Part shown: positions 34,440-45,789 of the stretch, in pieces
Numbering within the stretch: the stretch's first letter is position 1
Layout of the letters: each line of letters begins with the position of its first letter
Source of the DNA: Sabethes cyaneus
Lineage: Eukaryota; Arthropoda; Insecta; Diptera; Culicidae
DNA: 64,000 bases
NCBI RefSeq assembly: GCF_943734655.1
Contig: NC_071353.1
Coordinates: forward strand, 143,071,907 to 143,135,906
Direction of reading: 5' to 3'
Notes under the pieces: generated by a model
Told to the model about the DNA's origin: nothing
The model's input: only the letters and a program-made list of their open reading frames with translations
The model's database searches: none
Position numbers and translations under genes: made by a program

Positions 34440-36500
34440 CCACAGTTCAGCTGGTAAGATGCAGGGCGCTGAATCCGTGGTCTGCTTCACAGACAGTACG
34501 GTAGACAACATGGCGAGTCTGACTATCTATGAAAATTCTGCGGAACTGCTGGATCTGGAATACGCATAGCGCTTGGATGTCAGGGACACCTCTTCCTCCT
34601 TCCATGCGTGGTCAGGTGATTCTTTCGACTGCCGATCTTGGGTGGTGCGAACGGTGCTTGGTTAGCGATACTCACAAGGTACATTCTATCGCTTCCAAAT
34701 CCGTTTTGGTCCATTTGACCACCCCGAAGCTGTATATCAACAAGGAGTGATTTCAAAATACGGTTGACACAATACAGGAGCCGTTCCTGCAGTTCTTTCC
34801 TGATAGTCGTGTGGTGAATATCTTTCAGTTGCAGGAATCCCAGGTATTTGTACGACTCACCTTCAATCATACTTCGAATTTCCTCCCTTTCGTTGATGCG
34901 GAAACTTTCAGCGTCCATTACTTTACCCCGATGAATATTTACGAGACGACATTTGTCGACGCCAGGCTCCATCCGAATATCGTTGCAGAACGTTGTCGCA
35001 GCTTCTCCATAGTTTCCGCAAACAGATTCAGATCGTCCATATAGAAGGTGTGGGTAATTTTTGTCAGTTGGTAGCCATAGCTGCTTCGGTTGAGTGCTTT
35101 GCGGTTGAGGGGGTTCATCGCAAGGCAAAACCATAGCGGACTGAATGTATCGCCTTGGAAAATCCCCCTTTTTATGCTGAGAGCTCTGGATCGTAACACT
35201 TCTGCCCGTCGGTAGTGTTGAGTGAAGTGTTCCACATTCGTATTGCGTGCTTCATTAACTTGATGATGCCACCGTCTATTTTATACAATACTAGTACATT
35301 AATGAGGTACGAGTGGGGTACTGAATCGTATGCCTTCTTATAGTCGATGTACGCCATACTCAGGTTTCGCCTGTTTCGGCTTGCCTGTCCAACAATGACT
35401 GCATCCATGATGACTTGATCTTTACAGCCTTGTGTGTTTTTACGGCATCCTTTTTGTTCTTCAGTCATCACTCCATTTGCATTGCAATGGTACTGCACCT
35501 TTTGGGTGGTTATCGACGAGAGCACCTTGTACAGGCTTGAAAGACATGTTATTGGCCTGTATTTGGCGGGATTAGTCGTGTTCCGATCTTTGGATAGAAG
35601 ATAGGTCACCCCTTTAGTGATGAATTCTGGTAGCTCCTGGGGGTTTCTTAGTACCATGTTGAAGCATTCCGCCCTCCGCCCATGGATTGCAGAGAACTTT
35701 TTATACCAAAAATTGTGCACGAAATCTGGTCCTGGCTGGTGCGGCCCAATTCCTGGTATACCGTGTAGCCTCACGGATATCCTGGGCGGTCACCACTATA
35801 GCGGCCATTGTTTCAATTTCACCACTGCCTTCTTCTTCTTCTACCAACCACATCGCATTATCGTTGTGTTGAGTGGGGTTCTCCCATAAATTGGCCCAAA
35901 ACTGTATAACCTCGCCAACCTCTGGAAGTCGCTCGCTGTAATCGGTCTTGTTATTGCTGATGTGGTGATAGAACTCCCTTTCATTAGTGTTGAACATCCG
36001 GTTTTGTTGTTTCCGCTTTGAACATTCAAAATAACGTCGCATCCGTTTAGTAAGAGCACGTAACCTTTGTACATGGGTGTCGAGGATCTCCGTCATGTTG
36101 AGTTCACTGAGATCTAGGAGCTCTGACAGGTTCTGCAGGCTTGACAATTTATTTCACCTGACGAACCAGTCTTCCTGATCGGCTTCCTCTCTTGTATAGT
36201 GTTAACCGACCTATCTTCACCCTCAACGATGCTATCCTAGATTCTAGTCGTAGCATCCATGCGGGGTTTCGTGTTTGGGGACGTACATGGACCTCACCAT
36301 TACCTAGGTGGAAGCTCCGTATTTCCAGAGTTCTCGCAACGGCTACAACTGCGGAATACACTATACACTGTAGTTCCTCAAGGTTCTCGGCGGTTTCAGA
36401 ATACAGTGGCAAAATATCCTCGTTAAGGATTCTTACTGCATTCGTTAGCCGGAAGGAACAAGGAACGTGGAAGAACGAGGAACGTGAGTATGAATATATG
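34440..36500 (-). pseudogene. R4-like (Dong/R4 group) non-LTR retrotransposon ORF
   Basis: The reading runs leftwards. An N-terminal region gives NEDILPLYSETAENLEEL, then RNPAWMLRLESRIASLRVKI. The pre-RT region gives RRYFECSKRKQQNRMF and FWANLWENPTQHN. After a frameshift near 35,735 come the RT motifs: PAKYRPITCLSSLYKVLSS, EEQKGCRKNTQGCKDQ and MAYIDYKKAYDSVPH. After further shifts near 35,200 and 35,130 come IKRGIFQGDTFSPLWFCLAM, the catalytic YMDDLNLFAE, then DKCRLVNIHRGKV and YKYLGFLQL. The KKAYDSVPH and GIFQGDxxSPLWF motifs are typical of the group carrying a restriction-like endonuclease downstream of RT. That downstream part is cut short near 34,440, so no endonuclease is visible. Assignment is from motif style. 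Confidence 0.85.
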
Positions 36501-36590
36501 TTCTGCCATAGCTCCGGAACTTCTGGACTGTTCTTTATCAAACGTGACAAGACAAGTGACAAAGTGACTGACAAGTGACAAAGAGGCCCG

Positions 36591-36848
36591 AATGAATTCA
36601 ATGCCAATTTTGAGTTCAATTTCGAGCATAATTTCAAATCCGATTTCAAGTCAAATTTCTAATCCAATTCCAAGTGAAATTTAATTCAGATTTCAAAATT
36701 TAAGTCAAATTTCAAACAAAAGCTTCAAGTTCTGTTTAAAATCAGATTTCATGTGCAAGCAAAAATTCTAATCCAAATTACTTCAAATTGAAGTTCACTT
36801 TGAAATCCAATTTTTCATGTCCCATGTCAAGTCCAATTTCAACTCTAA
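36591..36848. repeat. Satellite B island 1
   Basis: Diverged 12-mers near AATTTCAAGTCC. It begins immediately after a GACAAGTGACAAAGTGACTG stretch next to the R4-like element. Confidence 0.8.
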
Positions 36849-36849
36849 C

Positions 36850-37879
36850 TAGGGTAATTTGCCTAATTGTTTTGCCCACTTCCTAGTGTTTACATCCACT
36901 GAAGAACTGACATGACACATAGAAGAAAATTCTTTAAAAACCATCGTTCTACACATTTGGCCAGCACACTAGCACCCTCTGTTGTGCATGTTGTGGAGTA
37001 GCTTGCATTTGCAGGGTTTCCTGCTGTAGGGTTTTTACATTTATATGGTTTTCTACCATATGTGTGTCCATATTGCCAAACGCGCTTTTTTGAAAAAATG
37101 AGTGGTTTTTGAATGGACGATGGAATTAACGCGAATGTCTCGTCGGTTTGTCTGTGCTTTGAATGTTACGATTCTTTTACAGGGAAGAACGTGATTTTGA
37201 AGCGTAATAATAAATTTTCTTGCATGTTTTCCAATTTCGCCTTCACCAAACGATTTAACGAGGTTTCCAGGTCCATAATGGATGCTAAGGTAATCCTATA
37301 GTATGCATTTGTAAGTGGCTCTGTCTACAACTAAAGCTGTTTATTGTTTTTTTTCCTATATGGGATCATCACTGCGATCAGGATATTGTGATATCACCCG
37401 GGTGTTTGTTGTATAACATGCACTGCATTTTTTTGCTATGTTGTTTATTGTAATGGCAATTGTAGCAATGAGGTAAAGTCAAAACAAAAACTGTGCAACA
37501 ATTGGGCGTGAGCTGTGTAAAGATAAGATTTGAAGGTTCTTTTGGTGTGCAATACTTGGGTGCAGAGTAGCTATGCAAAAAACATGTTATACATGTTATT
37601 TTGTAAGGAATTCCATACAGATGGCTATGGGAACCTATTTTATATTAGTCTATCGGCATAGTGTGCGGTTTTGCCAAAAAAATCTGCTCTCATTTGTTCA
37701 ACATCATCGAATTGCTGTAGACGAGTGCTTAGCTATGCAAAAATTGGCAATTTATCCTACTAGTCCAGTTCCAAGTCCGATTTGTATTCAAATATCAACT
37801 TTGATTTCAAGCCCCAAAAAGCAAAGTCTAGTTGCTTCATTCCGTTATCGAAACTTGACCTTGAGTTTTTATACCACAG
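36850..37879. other. Unique DNA, nothing recognised
   Basis: Short frames lack domains. A small repeated TTTTGCC/CATATGGTAGAAAACC-type symmetry near 37,020-37,060 is weak. Confidence 0.4.
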
Positions 37880-38012
37880 ACCTCACAGCCAAATGTTAGA
37901 GTACAGGACAATTGCAGGGCCAGTTGCTACAATCCTATTTGCTCTAACAGCCTCTCCTAGCCGAGATTTGAACATACGACGATTGGCTTATTAGGCCAGC
38001 ATCATACCTCGA
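37880..38012 (-). repeat. SINE-like, tRNA-derived repeat (probable)
   Basis: On the minus strand the sequence reads GGCCTAATAAGCCAATCGTC, then TATGTTCAAATCTCGGCTAG. This resembles a pol III B box (GTTCAAATC) within a decayed tRNA-like head, followed by GAGAGGCTGTTAGAGC and a body. The full cloverleaf does not fold convincingly, so it is not called a tRNA gene. No second copy is in the window. Confidence 0.45.
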
Positions 38013-40319
38013 GTCCAACTGGGAGGCGACTTCAAGCCCCATTACATCTAAAAGTCCGGAATTTTCAACCTAATTGGCCGGTATTTTTGTGATAAGTAGT
38101 TATAGATTCGTCGCTATCCTTCGATCATTCCACGCCAAAACAGGCAAATTCTTCTGAAAGGTACGGTGGCTCATCTTTTATTTATGTCTGGCCACGCTGC
38201 TGAATGCAGACAGAGAGCTCGCCTGAGCACCGTGCACGGTGTTGCTGCTGGTGGTCCTCACGAGGAAATTACTACCGTTTGACACTTGGATGTTTCCGAT
38301 GAACCATTTTTTTTGTAGTTACATGAGCTATTATTTCTGAGTTATGGGTACCTATATTTTTAAAACTCATTCAATTTTCTTTCGGAACTACACGATACCG
38401 GAAATTCGTCGCTGGTAGTACAAAGGCAGTTAAATAATTTAAAAAATTATTGCATCTGTAATACTTGTAACTATGAATGAAGGCAAAATAATAATTCTTT
38501 TATATTTTTTTATATCGCATAAAACCTGTAAACATTGGTATTGTTTACTTACCAATTTTTCCAGCCAATCAAATTCCGAGTGTTTTCAGTAGCGGCTTCT
38601 TGCGTCCGTCCGAGAAGCTTGGCCAAAGCCTGATTGCCTGCAACAGGGGACCGCCGCGTGGTGGTTCTGCTCGGGGGCTGGCTATTCGGGCGATTAATCC
38701 AATTTACTAGTGTATTTTCACCGAAGTTCGCTTTCGGTTACTCATTCGTTGTTGTTGGCAGTTGATATCCTGTGATACCTACATACCTATAAGTCGGCGG
38801 CCGACAGCAGACAGCTGAAAACAAAAAAAAATAGAAAAAGGATCGTTTGAATACATCGTTGATATCGCCCTGAACAGTGGAGACAGACAGCGGATACACA
38901 ACGGTTGAACGATGAAATTGGATTAAGGAGAATGAATTTACACTCCATCCGGGGCTCTACACCTTTTGGGTTGGTAGCTGGACATGCTTTTTTCCTGTCG
39001 GGTAACAATTTTTGTCGTTTTTATTACTGCACATATCGATGTGACAGTTCGGAAGTTCGAAGCGTCGGATCAATTTCTAAATGATTTTGAACCATTAATT
39101 GTGAAACTTCAAATATTTTCAGAAAAATAATTCTACAATGAGGCTCAATTCTGTTACCAAATTACATAAATGTCATGTACGGAATTGTACCGTAATTTCC
39201 GCCAAGCCGTTCAAACAACCCTCATCAGCATAACGTCCCGGGATGGCTCAAAACGCAGTTCCTAGCTGTTGTTTTACACGATGTCTACCGTTACGCAGCA
39301 GGTCGTGTATACAAACCGCCAGGATGTGTCGCCGCTTGCCAAACGACAACAACAGGAACGCTCAAATGACGTCGTCGTCGTTGTCGCCGTAAGCCTGAGG
39401 TGGCACTGATGACAAAATAATTAAACTATATTATGTACACCCAAGTGGCGGGATACTCTAACGACGACGACGACGACGACGGCGATGCAGGTGTGAATCT
39501 TCCTGTACAGCCTCCGGGAAGAACTCGCGAAGCAGACTAAATGAGCATGGTTGGTATTCCAGGCTCCGGGGCTGCATGCTAAAACCGGGCTGGCGGGCGC
39601 CGGAGCAACGGGATAAAGGTTGGGATGTGCAGTAAACAAATTACTCCACACTCACATCGAAACGAAAGACGTGGTGGCTCTGTGATTTATCATCTAAGTG
39701 TCTGGTTCTATCAGAATCTTACCTGCGTTTCTTAGAGTAATTTTGAAAATTACAGGGTGCGCAGATTATGACCGGAAAAAGGTGTAAAAAATAACGTGCA
39801 GAAATACCACGGTAAAATCTACCCCAAATCCGCTTCTCACCGACGCGGCGACGGCGCGGCATCGTTATGCAAATATGCATGATGCAATTATCCACACGAG
39901 TAGTGTCGGCTGGTGGACTCACTTGATGGTACGACACGGACGAGAGATCATACAGGATCATACTGTTGTTTATGTGGAAAAAAATTTATAAAGTGGGAAT
40001 AAAAACCAAAAGCTCTGGCCTGGTTATGTTGGTTATAACTAGCGTCGAGCGACACCGTTAATGAGAATTTGCATGTAAATAAAGCTATTAGTGGTTACAT
40101 TTAAGCGAAAGTCTTTTTTTTCACAGTCGGGGCAAGCGAAAAATGGGTTTGTTGCTGCTTAAACTAGATTTAGGCAGTGAATAGAGCAATGTCGCGGTAA
40201 ATTGTTGGATATGATTAGTGTAGACTTTTTTTTTGATATTTTCGTGTAGAATATATGACCAATTCAGTTTGCCAAAGGATTATGTTTCTGGCCAAATTGC
40301 ATTCTCTTTTTTGTTTTTC
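38013..40319. other. Unique DNA with a (CGA)n tract, no gene seen
   Basis: A CGACGACGACGACGACGACG tract lies at about 39,463-39,483 and a related CGTCGTCGTCG at 39,370. No frame shows a domain. Confidence 0.5.
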
Positions 40320-40908
40320 GCTTTCTATATTCAATTATGTATTTTGTATTTTCTGTTTTCTATTTTCTATTTTCTATTTTCTATTTTATATTTACTATTT
40401 TCTGTTTTCTATTTTAAATTTTCAATTTTCAAATTTCAATTTTCAATTTTCAATTTTCAATTTTCAATTTTCAATTTTCAATTTTCAATTTTCAATTTTC
40501 AATTTCCAATTTTCAATTTTCAATTTTCAATTTTCAATTTTCAATTTTCAATTTTCAATTTTCAATTTTCAATTTTCAATTTTCAATTTTCAATTTTCTA
40601 TTCTCTATTTTCTATTTTCTATTCTGTATTTTGTATTTTGTATTTTGTATTTTGTATTTTGTATTTTGTATTTTGTATTTTGTATTTTGTATTTTGTATT
40701 TTGTATTTTGTATTTTGTATTTTGTATTTTGTATTTTGTATTTTGTATTTTGTATTTTGTATTTTGTATTTTGTATTTTGTATTTTGTATTTTGTATTTT
40801 GTATTTTCTATTATCTGTTATCTATTTTCTATTTTCTATTTGCTATTTTATATTTTCCATTTTCTATTTTCTATTTTCTATTTTCCATTTCCTATTTTCT
40901 ATTTTTTA
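40320..40908. repeat. Three-block 7-mer satellite
   Basis: Related 7-base words occupy consecutive homogenised blocks: TTTTCTA (about 40,350-40,420), TTTTCAA (about 40,421-40,598), TTTTGTA (about 40,626-40,806) and TTTTCTA again (about 40,807-40,905). The words differ at one or two bases, and each block is nearly pure, with sharp edges. The long FVFCILY-type frame across it is an artefact of a 21 bp codon period. Confidence 0.95.
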
Positions 40909-41095
40909 CAGCTGCCGCTGCTTCAGGAAACACTTCCGCAAACTTAGGTTCTGGCGTTGAGGTTCTTGATGAACTGAACTGAACAGGGAGAGCAGGTAAA
41001 CCCGAAAGTAGCGACGTCCATTATGTACAACCCGGGCGCGTCTGTGGGGCACGCACGAAAGTCGAACCGCTGAGCCGGCTTGTCTTCGGATCGGA

Positions 41096-41830
41096 CTATG
41101 TTGGAATTGGAGTCAGTATTATGGACATTGACGAACTTTTTCCTCTCCTTCTAGTAGGAGAGAGAAGGAGTATAACTCCTTTCAATTCAATAGAATCCTT
41201 CCGAGAACTTCGAGACCTTTGAAACGTCAGACACGATCTCGTTTGTAAAATTAGGGAACATTCCGAGAGGTGCGCCTTTTCCCCTCTCTTAAAACGTACC
41301 CAGTCCAACTTAAAGTTCGCGAGAAGCTTTTCTTTTTGCTTTTGGACCAGCATTTGATTGTGGAGGTGTTTTCTCAGCTTTGCAGCATCCAAATGGTCAC
41401 ATAGCTGCTTCACGGTGAGTCCGAACTGAATAAATATCTCCAATCGGTCGGCTCTTGGAGCTGGTGAGTTTTGGACCTTTTTTTCATTGTTGGGGACCTT
41501 GGACCACTGCGACCAGTTCTTTGATCTATTGTGGTGTGATCTATTGAGGAGTTTTTAAGGCTTACCGAAGAGACGCCGAAGATCTTCGATGACATCCGGG
41601 ACCGAAGCTGGAAGAACCAACCAGCTTCTTATGGCTTCTAACGCGTTCCCTTGCAGACAATCCTGTACCCGTTTGAGGTTGTCGAGGTTAAAACAGCAGG
41701 CCTCCATCGTGAACTCGCAACTACCAATGAATATTGACCACACTTCTGGCTAGCCTTTGAACACAGCCAGGTGTTTCGAGAATGGCTGCCGAGCGGGCTA
41801 TTAGCTCCGCTGTCAACTTCGTCGACTGTC
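41096..41830 (-). pseudogene. BEL/Pao LTR-retrotransposon gag remnant
   Basis: Gag of this group forms the particle that packages element RNA. Leftwards the frame gives FSKHLAVFKG, EVWSIFIGSCEFTMEACCF, then RVQDCLQGNALEAIRSWL and VIEDLRRLFGKP. After a degraded stretch come APRADRLEIFIQFGLTV, LCDHLDAAKLRKHLHN and LANFKLDWVRF. This order matches the conserved core of BEL/Pao gag (the DUF1759 region). Stops lie after FKG and after FGKP, and the protein decays past about 41,200. No protease, RT, integrase or LTR pair was found. Confidence 0.8.
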
Positions 41831-42090
41831 GAACACTTTTCTGCTATTTGCTTATTTAAAGGCATATCTTTTTCTTCTTTTCGCGGTTCACCAAAGGCAT
41901 CTTTTGAATATCGCTTGACGGCTTTGTTCAGCCTTCTAGAACTCTTCCTGCATCTTCCTGCGTTCCTGCAAAAAAAATTTGACGGTCTGTACCTAGGTGC
42001 ACGAACAAGGGGCTCACGTAGGGCTACGAATGTATGTTCAATTCGACAAAGCTTGACCTTTCGCAATTGTTTATCACACAAATTTTTCAT

Positions 42091-42627
42091 TTACTGTATT
42101 GTAATAAATGCTTTGAATCATTTATATACTGTTACACAGAAATACAAGAAGACAAGTTAAAATTTTCTGAAAGCCCGTGCTCTATGTATCAGTTTTATCC
42201 ATCAGGAAACAGTCACACTTCTTCTGGTGATTGGCGATGATACTGCATTTTGAAAATTTTTGTGCGAAGTAGTATTAGTTAACTCTAAGTAACTGGCTTG
42301 AAACTGGTATGCCGTTAACGAACGTTAACTGGTTTAAGGAGCTTACGGTTGAAGGGAAAAAATTAATAATCTGGGTTATTTACCACTGGTTTACATTCGT
42401 CACTTTCCATGAAAATAGTTTACCTATAGCACAATTTATTGTGACAGGTTGCTTTGAAATATAATGGCCTTAAAGTTAAAATATCTTCAATTAGCTAACG
42501 TTTTCTGCACAGTAATAGTTATTTTGGACACCCTGTTCAGTAGTTATTTCACAATTAAAATACAAGCAATACAATCGAAAGTATTTAAACAATTGCATGC
42601 AATTGTAAAGCAACAAACTAAACAAAC
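42091..42627. other. Unique DNA, nothing recognised
   Basis: AT-rich, with no repeat partner or domain-bearing frame. Confidence 0.4.
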
Positions 42628-43251
42628 AAAATCTATTTTCGGATCAGACAGTCGCATGCATGTGCTTTTTCATATACGACATCAGATTTGAATAAATTTA
42701 GAGTATGTGGATACAATCGAGCGAAAGATAGGGGGTTGGTTGCTCACTTTTTTATAACTATCTACTTTCAGGACAGCAAATTGGACTAGATTTGTCGCGG
42801 TCCTGAGCAATCTTGTTAAGGCGAGAGGACTTTATCACTTTTTCTGGCGTACTTCCCAAGCACAGATATTAAATTAGTAAAAGTCTGAACGTCGTAAAGA
42901 ATATTCGACGTGTTGGGATGAGAGGGTTTGTTGCTTTTTTTCCTAAAACTAAAGTAATCGAAATCACAGAAAACAGATGGTGTATTTGACTGTCGTCCCT
43001 GCCTGTGGACCAGGGCAATCACAAAGGGGACCTTGAAACTTTTCGTTAATTTTCACTATTATTATTGATTGAAAAAGAATGTTATAATAAAGTTTACATA
43101 ATTGCTACTTCTTTTATGAATCTATCGGTATCGAAACCATGAAAATCCATTCATAATTGCCAGAGCTATTAGCGTTCAAAATTTTTCATATTTCCGTGAC
43201 GATCGCATAACACCCTACCCCAAATCTGGCCGTAAGACGTAGTCCTACGTC
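42628..43251 (-). repeat. Family G dispersed repeat, copy 3
   Basis: It aligns with 8,805-9,480 (TTTTCGGATCAGACAGTCGC, GAATATTCGACGTGTTGGGA, CATGAAAATCCATT). It ends in the intact palindrome GACGTAGTCCTACGTC at 43,236-43,251, giving a clean boundary. Confidence 0.85.
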
Positions 43252-43731
43252 AAAAGCTGCTTCTTCAACCAATTTTTCCTCATACCTCTGCCACTTTTCC
43301 GTTAGCTGACGTTTCTTCCTCTCTCGCTCTTGGGCCAGCTGCAGTTCACGGAGTTCCTTTTCTTTCTGTCTCCATCTTTTGGGGCTATAATTTTTTGATA
43401 ATGTTCGGAATTGTAACTCGTATAAGTTCCTGTAAGCTCTCTATTAAAGCTGATTAAAACTTTAATATTTTTTATTTAAAATTAGTTTTAGACGCTTAAT
43501 AATCAAACTGACGATTTACTTACAATTATAGTGTTCAATCCAATTGCCTCTAGATTTTTTTTCTGTTCTACTTGTCTCTGACTCTGTTGTGCTCCAACGT
43601 AAACTATTTTTATTAAATAAAGTGGAGGAGCGCTTGGTGAGAAGAATGGTAGATCGGATGAAACTGGGCAATATATTGGGTAGTTCAATTGGTAAGTGGG
43701 AGTGTGGAACTTCAACCCACACTTGGTGGCC

Positions 43732-43862
43732 GAGTGCTTTGGCAATTAAACTATTACCGCATATAGGTATAGGAAATGGTTTGACTGGAGGGATGGAAAC
43801 TAGATTAGTCTCACATCTAATATAGGGGGTTGTGTGGTAATAGTTTAATTACCAAAGCACTC
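43732..43862. mobile_element. 131 bp MITE with 27 bp TIRs, copy 1
   Basis: The left end begins GAGTGCTTTGGCAATT and the right end is its inverse over 27 bases with one mismatch. The surrounding sequence (GGTAGATCGGATNAAACT, TTGGTAAGTGGGA) is also shared with 45,000-45,110, so the MITE-like part sits within a longer repeated segment. Confidence 0.75.
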
Positions 43863-44218
43863 AGGCTCCAACCGAGAAAGTGCATTAATAAAAATAGTGA
43901 CACTAGAATGCCTATTTTAATTTTGTAAGTTGTGTGTAAGTTTTTGTTACATTTAGGTTTTAGCTAGTTAGATATTTCAGATAGAATACTTACACTTGGT
44001 TTTTTAATCGTAACAATGTTCAATTTTGTTATTCTGTGTCGACTACGGAATTCAATCTTTGTCTTGTGTAAGCCTGTTTAGATTAAAACTTACGTATGTA
44101 CCAAAAAATAATGTAGAATTAACGGGTGGCAGCTAAAATTTTGGAATTTTTTTCTCAAGCTGTCAAAAAAAGACAACGATACATGAAGAAGATCTGATTT
44201 ACCGAAATTAAAGATACA

Positions 44219-44853
44219 TTATCCATTGTTGAAAAAAAATACATTTGAAAACGGTTCGTAATTGGCTGTTCGGCGAAGCTTCCGTTTGACGTCGAAACAG
44301 GAGCGTTGTACGGCCGTCATGTCAACTTTGCTCTTGATTCTACCAATCAACTGTTTGCGATTCGTGGCTCTCCAGTTATTTTTGTACACCAAGGAACTTA
44401 AAATCCCGAAGAAATCTTCGATTGGGCGCACTGAGACACGCACGGGTCGTAGTTTATGGGTAAAAATGGGATTCAGGAACGATTGTGTTTTTTTGCCGTA
44501 ATGCGATGATGCTCTATCCGGTCAAAACACGTATTGTCCATCTGCATGATGTTTTTGTTGAAACGGGATCAAAATTTTCTTCAAACATTCGTCCGGTGCA
44601 TCTTAATTGTTAGCCAAACCAGTGGGCTTGTTGTTGAAGAAACGAGAAAGAGAACGATGTCCTTCTGCGTTCATAATTTTTGTCTAGTCTTCCACTACCT
44701 TGCTTGTGAATAGTTGTTAGGATATGGTAAACAGTCAAAGCCGCAACATATTTGCTTTTGAAATGTTGTACCGAATACTTTTTGCCGATATTTCTGTGCC
44801 AGTTCGTAGTATTATACAAGGCGCTCCCGACATGCTTCTTGTTTTGACGCCAT
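44219..44853 (-). pseudogene. Tc1/mariner-superfamily transposase (D37E-like), internally deleted
   Basis: Such transposases cut and paste elements with TA targets. The start at 44,853 gives MASKQEACRERLV and a helix-turn-helix region ending GSGRLDKNYERR. After a frameshift the frame passes abruptly to the catalytic part: IPFQQKHHADGQYVF, with a stop where the family has tryptophan, then PDRASS (second aspartate) and RPIEDFFG (glutamate), ending LRRTANYEPFS. With the frameshift, about 32 residues separate the D and E, near the D37E spacing. The region between HTH and PDRASS that should hold the first aspartate is missing. It cannot be active. Terminal inverted repeats were not located. Confidence 0.8.
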
Positions 44854-44904
44854 TTTTAAGCAAAACTGGGCATGTATAAATAAAATAAAATATATTAATA
44901 AAAA

Positions 44905-44907
44905 GAG

Positions 44908-44940
<33 letters not shown>

Positions 44941-44942
44941 CT
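44905..44942. repeat. (GA)n microsatellite
   Basis: Nearly pure GA dinucleotides, just upstream of the transposase remnant. Confidence 0.9.
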
Positions 44943-44974
44943 AACACATACATACTCTCATTTCTCTCTGAGCT

Positions 44975-45244
44975 CGTTTGGGGAGCGCTTAGGAAGAAAA
45001 ATGGTAGATCGGATAAAACTAGGGAATTTCGATATGAGGTCAAAAATATGTATTGGGTAGTTAAATTGGTAAGTGGGACTCCAACCCATACTTTCTTGGT
45101 TGGCGCCCGAGTACTTTGGCAATTAAACTATTACAACACAACCCCCTATTTTATATGTGCGAATAGGAAATGGTTAGATTGGAGGGACGGAAACTAGATG
45201 TGAGACTATCTAATATATGGGGCTGTGGTAATAATTTACGTACC
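44975..45244. mobile_element. MITE copy 2 with its shared flank
   Basis: GAGTACTTTGGCAATTAAAC starts at 45,109, and GGAAATGGTTNGANTGGAGG and GGAAACTAGAT match the interior of copy 1. The right TIR is decayed. The flank 45,000-45,108 matches 43,645-43,731 with a short insertion. Confidence 0.65.
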
Positions 45245-45329
45245 ATCGTATTTTTTTTGACCTAAAAGAATCAACGCAGGGAGTTGACAAAATTACAAGT
45301 GGGGAGGAAGGTTCAAATGGGTAAAGGGG

Positions 45330-45622
45330 TGCGTTTCTTTTCCATTTGGAACGATAGCAGTTGTGCAAGTGACTGGACGACAAGGGAAGATTTCTGGAAG
45401 GGGGATACAGGGTGACCATTGACAAGGGGGAGGTTGCCGTAAAGAACACAGATTTATAAGTGATTGTGGGACAACAGAAGAGGAGAGCAGATAAAGGGTA
45501 GATACATTCAAATGAAGAAAAAGGGTTTTGTTTCATGAACTATGAGAATGTTCGTTACAATAACATATGCACAAGTGGCTGAGAGGCAAAGATGCCCCGA
45601 GTAGGATCGAGCAATCAGCTAG
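45330..45622 (+). mobile_element. Possible second Helitron family, copy a
   Basis: This stretch aligns with 49,690-49,944 (ACAAGTGNCTGG, GGGTAGATACATTC, CGTTACAATAACANATGCACA). Both copies finish ATCAGCTAG followed by T, the CTRR-T form of Helitron 3' ends. A convincing hairpin was not found and the 5' end is undefined, so the class is tentative. Confidence 0.4.
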
Positions 45623-45789
45623 TGTTTGATATTAGGCAGAAACTGAGTGAAGTACCTAAATGCGTGAAGAATGAAGAAATTGGAAGAGCATTACAGAACT
45701 TGATGTTAGGCCACGGAATAGAACACCCTAACTGGACAGCTCTGCAAATTTTGTTGAATTTTTTATATCTGTTTCTAGATTTAACTTAA
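45592..45789 (+). other. Open frame of unknown nature, possible exon fragment
   Basis: Just after the Helitron-like end, the frame contains QKLSEVPKCVKNEEIG, then RALQNLMLGHGIEHPNW and ends at a stop near 45,787. The start at 45,592 lies inside the repeat end, so the natural start, if any, is elsewhere. The composition looks protein-like but no family was recognised and there is no poly-A or splice evidence. Confidence 0.2.

Noticed and set aside
36192..36578. Plus-strand 128-residue frame
   Set aside because: It lies opposite the N-terminal part of the R4-like protein, which has recognisable motifs.
37880..38012. tRNA gene
   Set aside because: A B-box-like motif is present but the cloverleaf and A box are not convincing; kept as a SINE-like repeat.
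40233..40982. A ~250-residue frame of repeated FVFCILY and FQFSIFN
   Set aside because: It reads a 7-mer satellite in a 21 bp codon period and is open in more than one phase.
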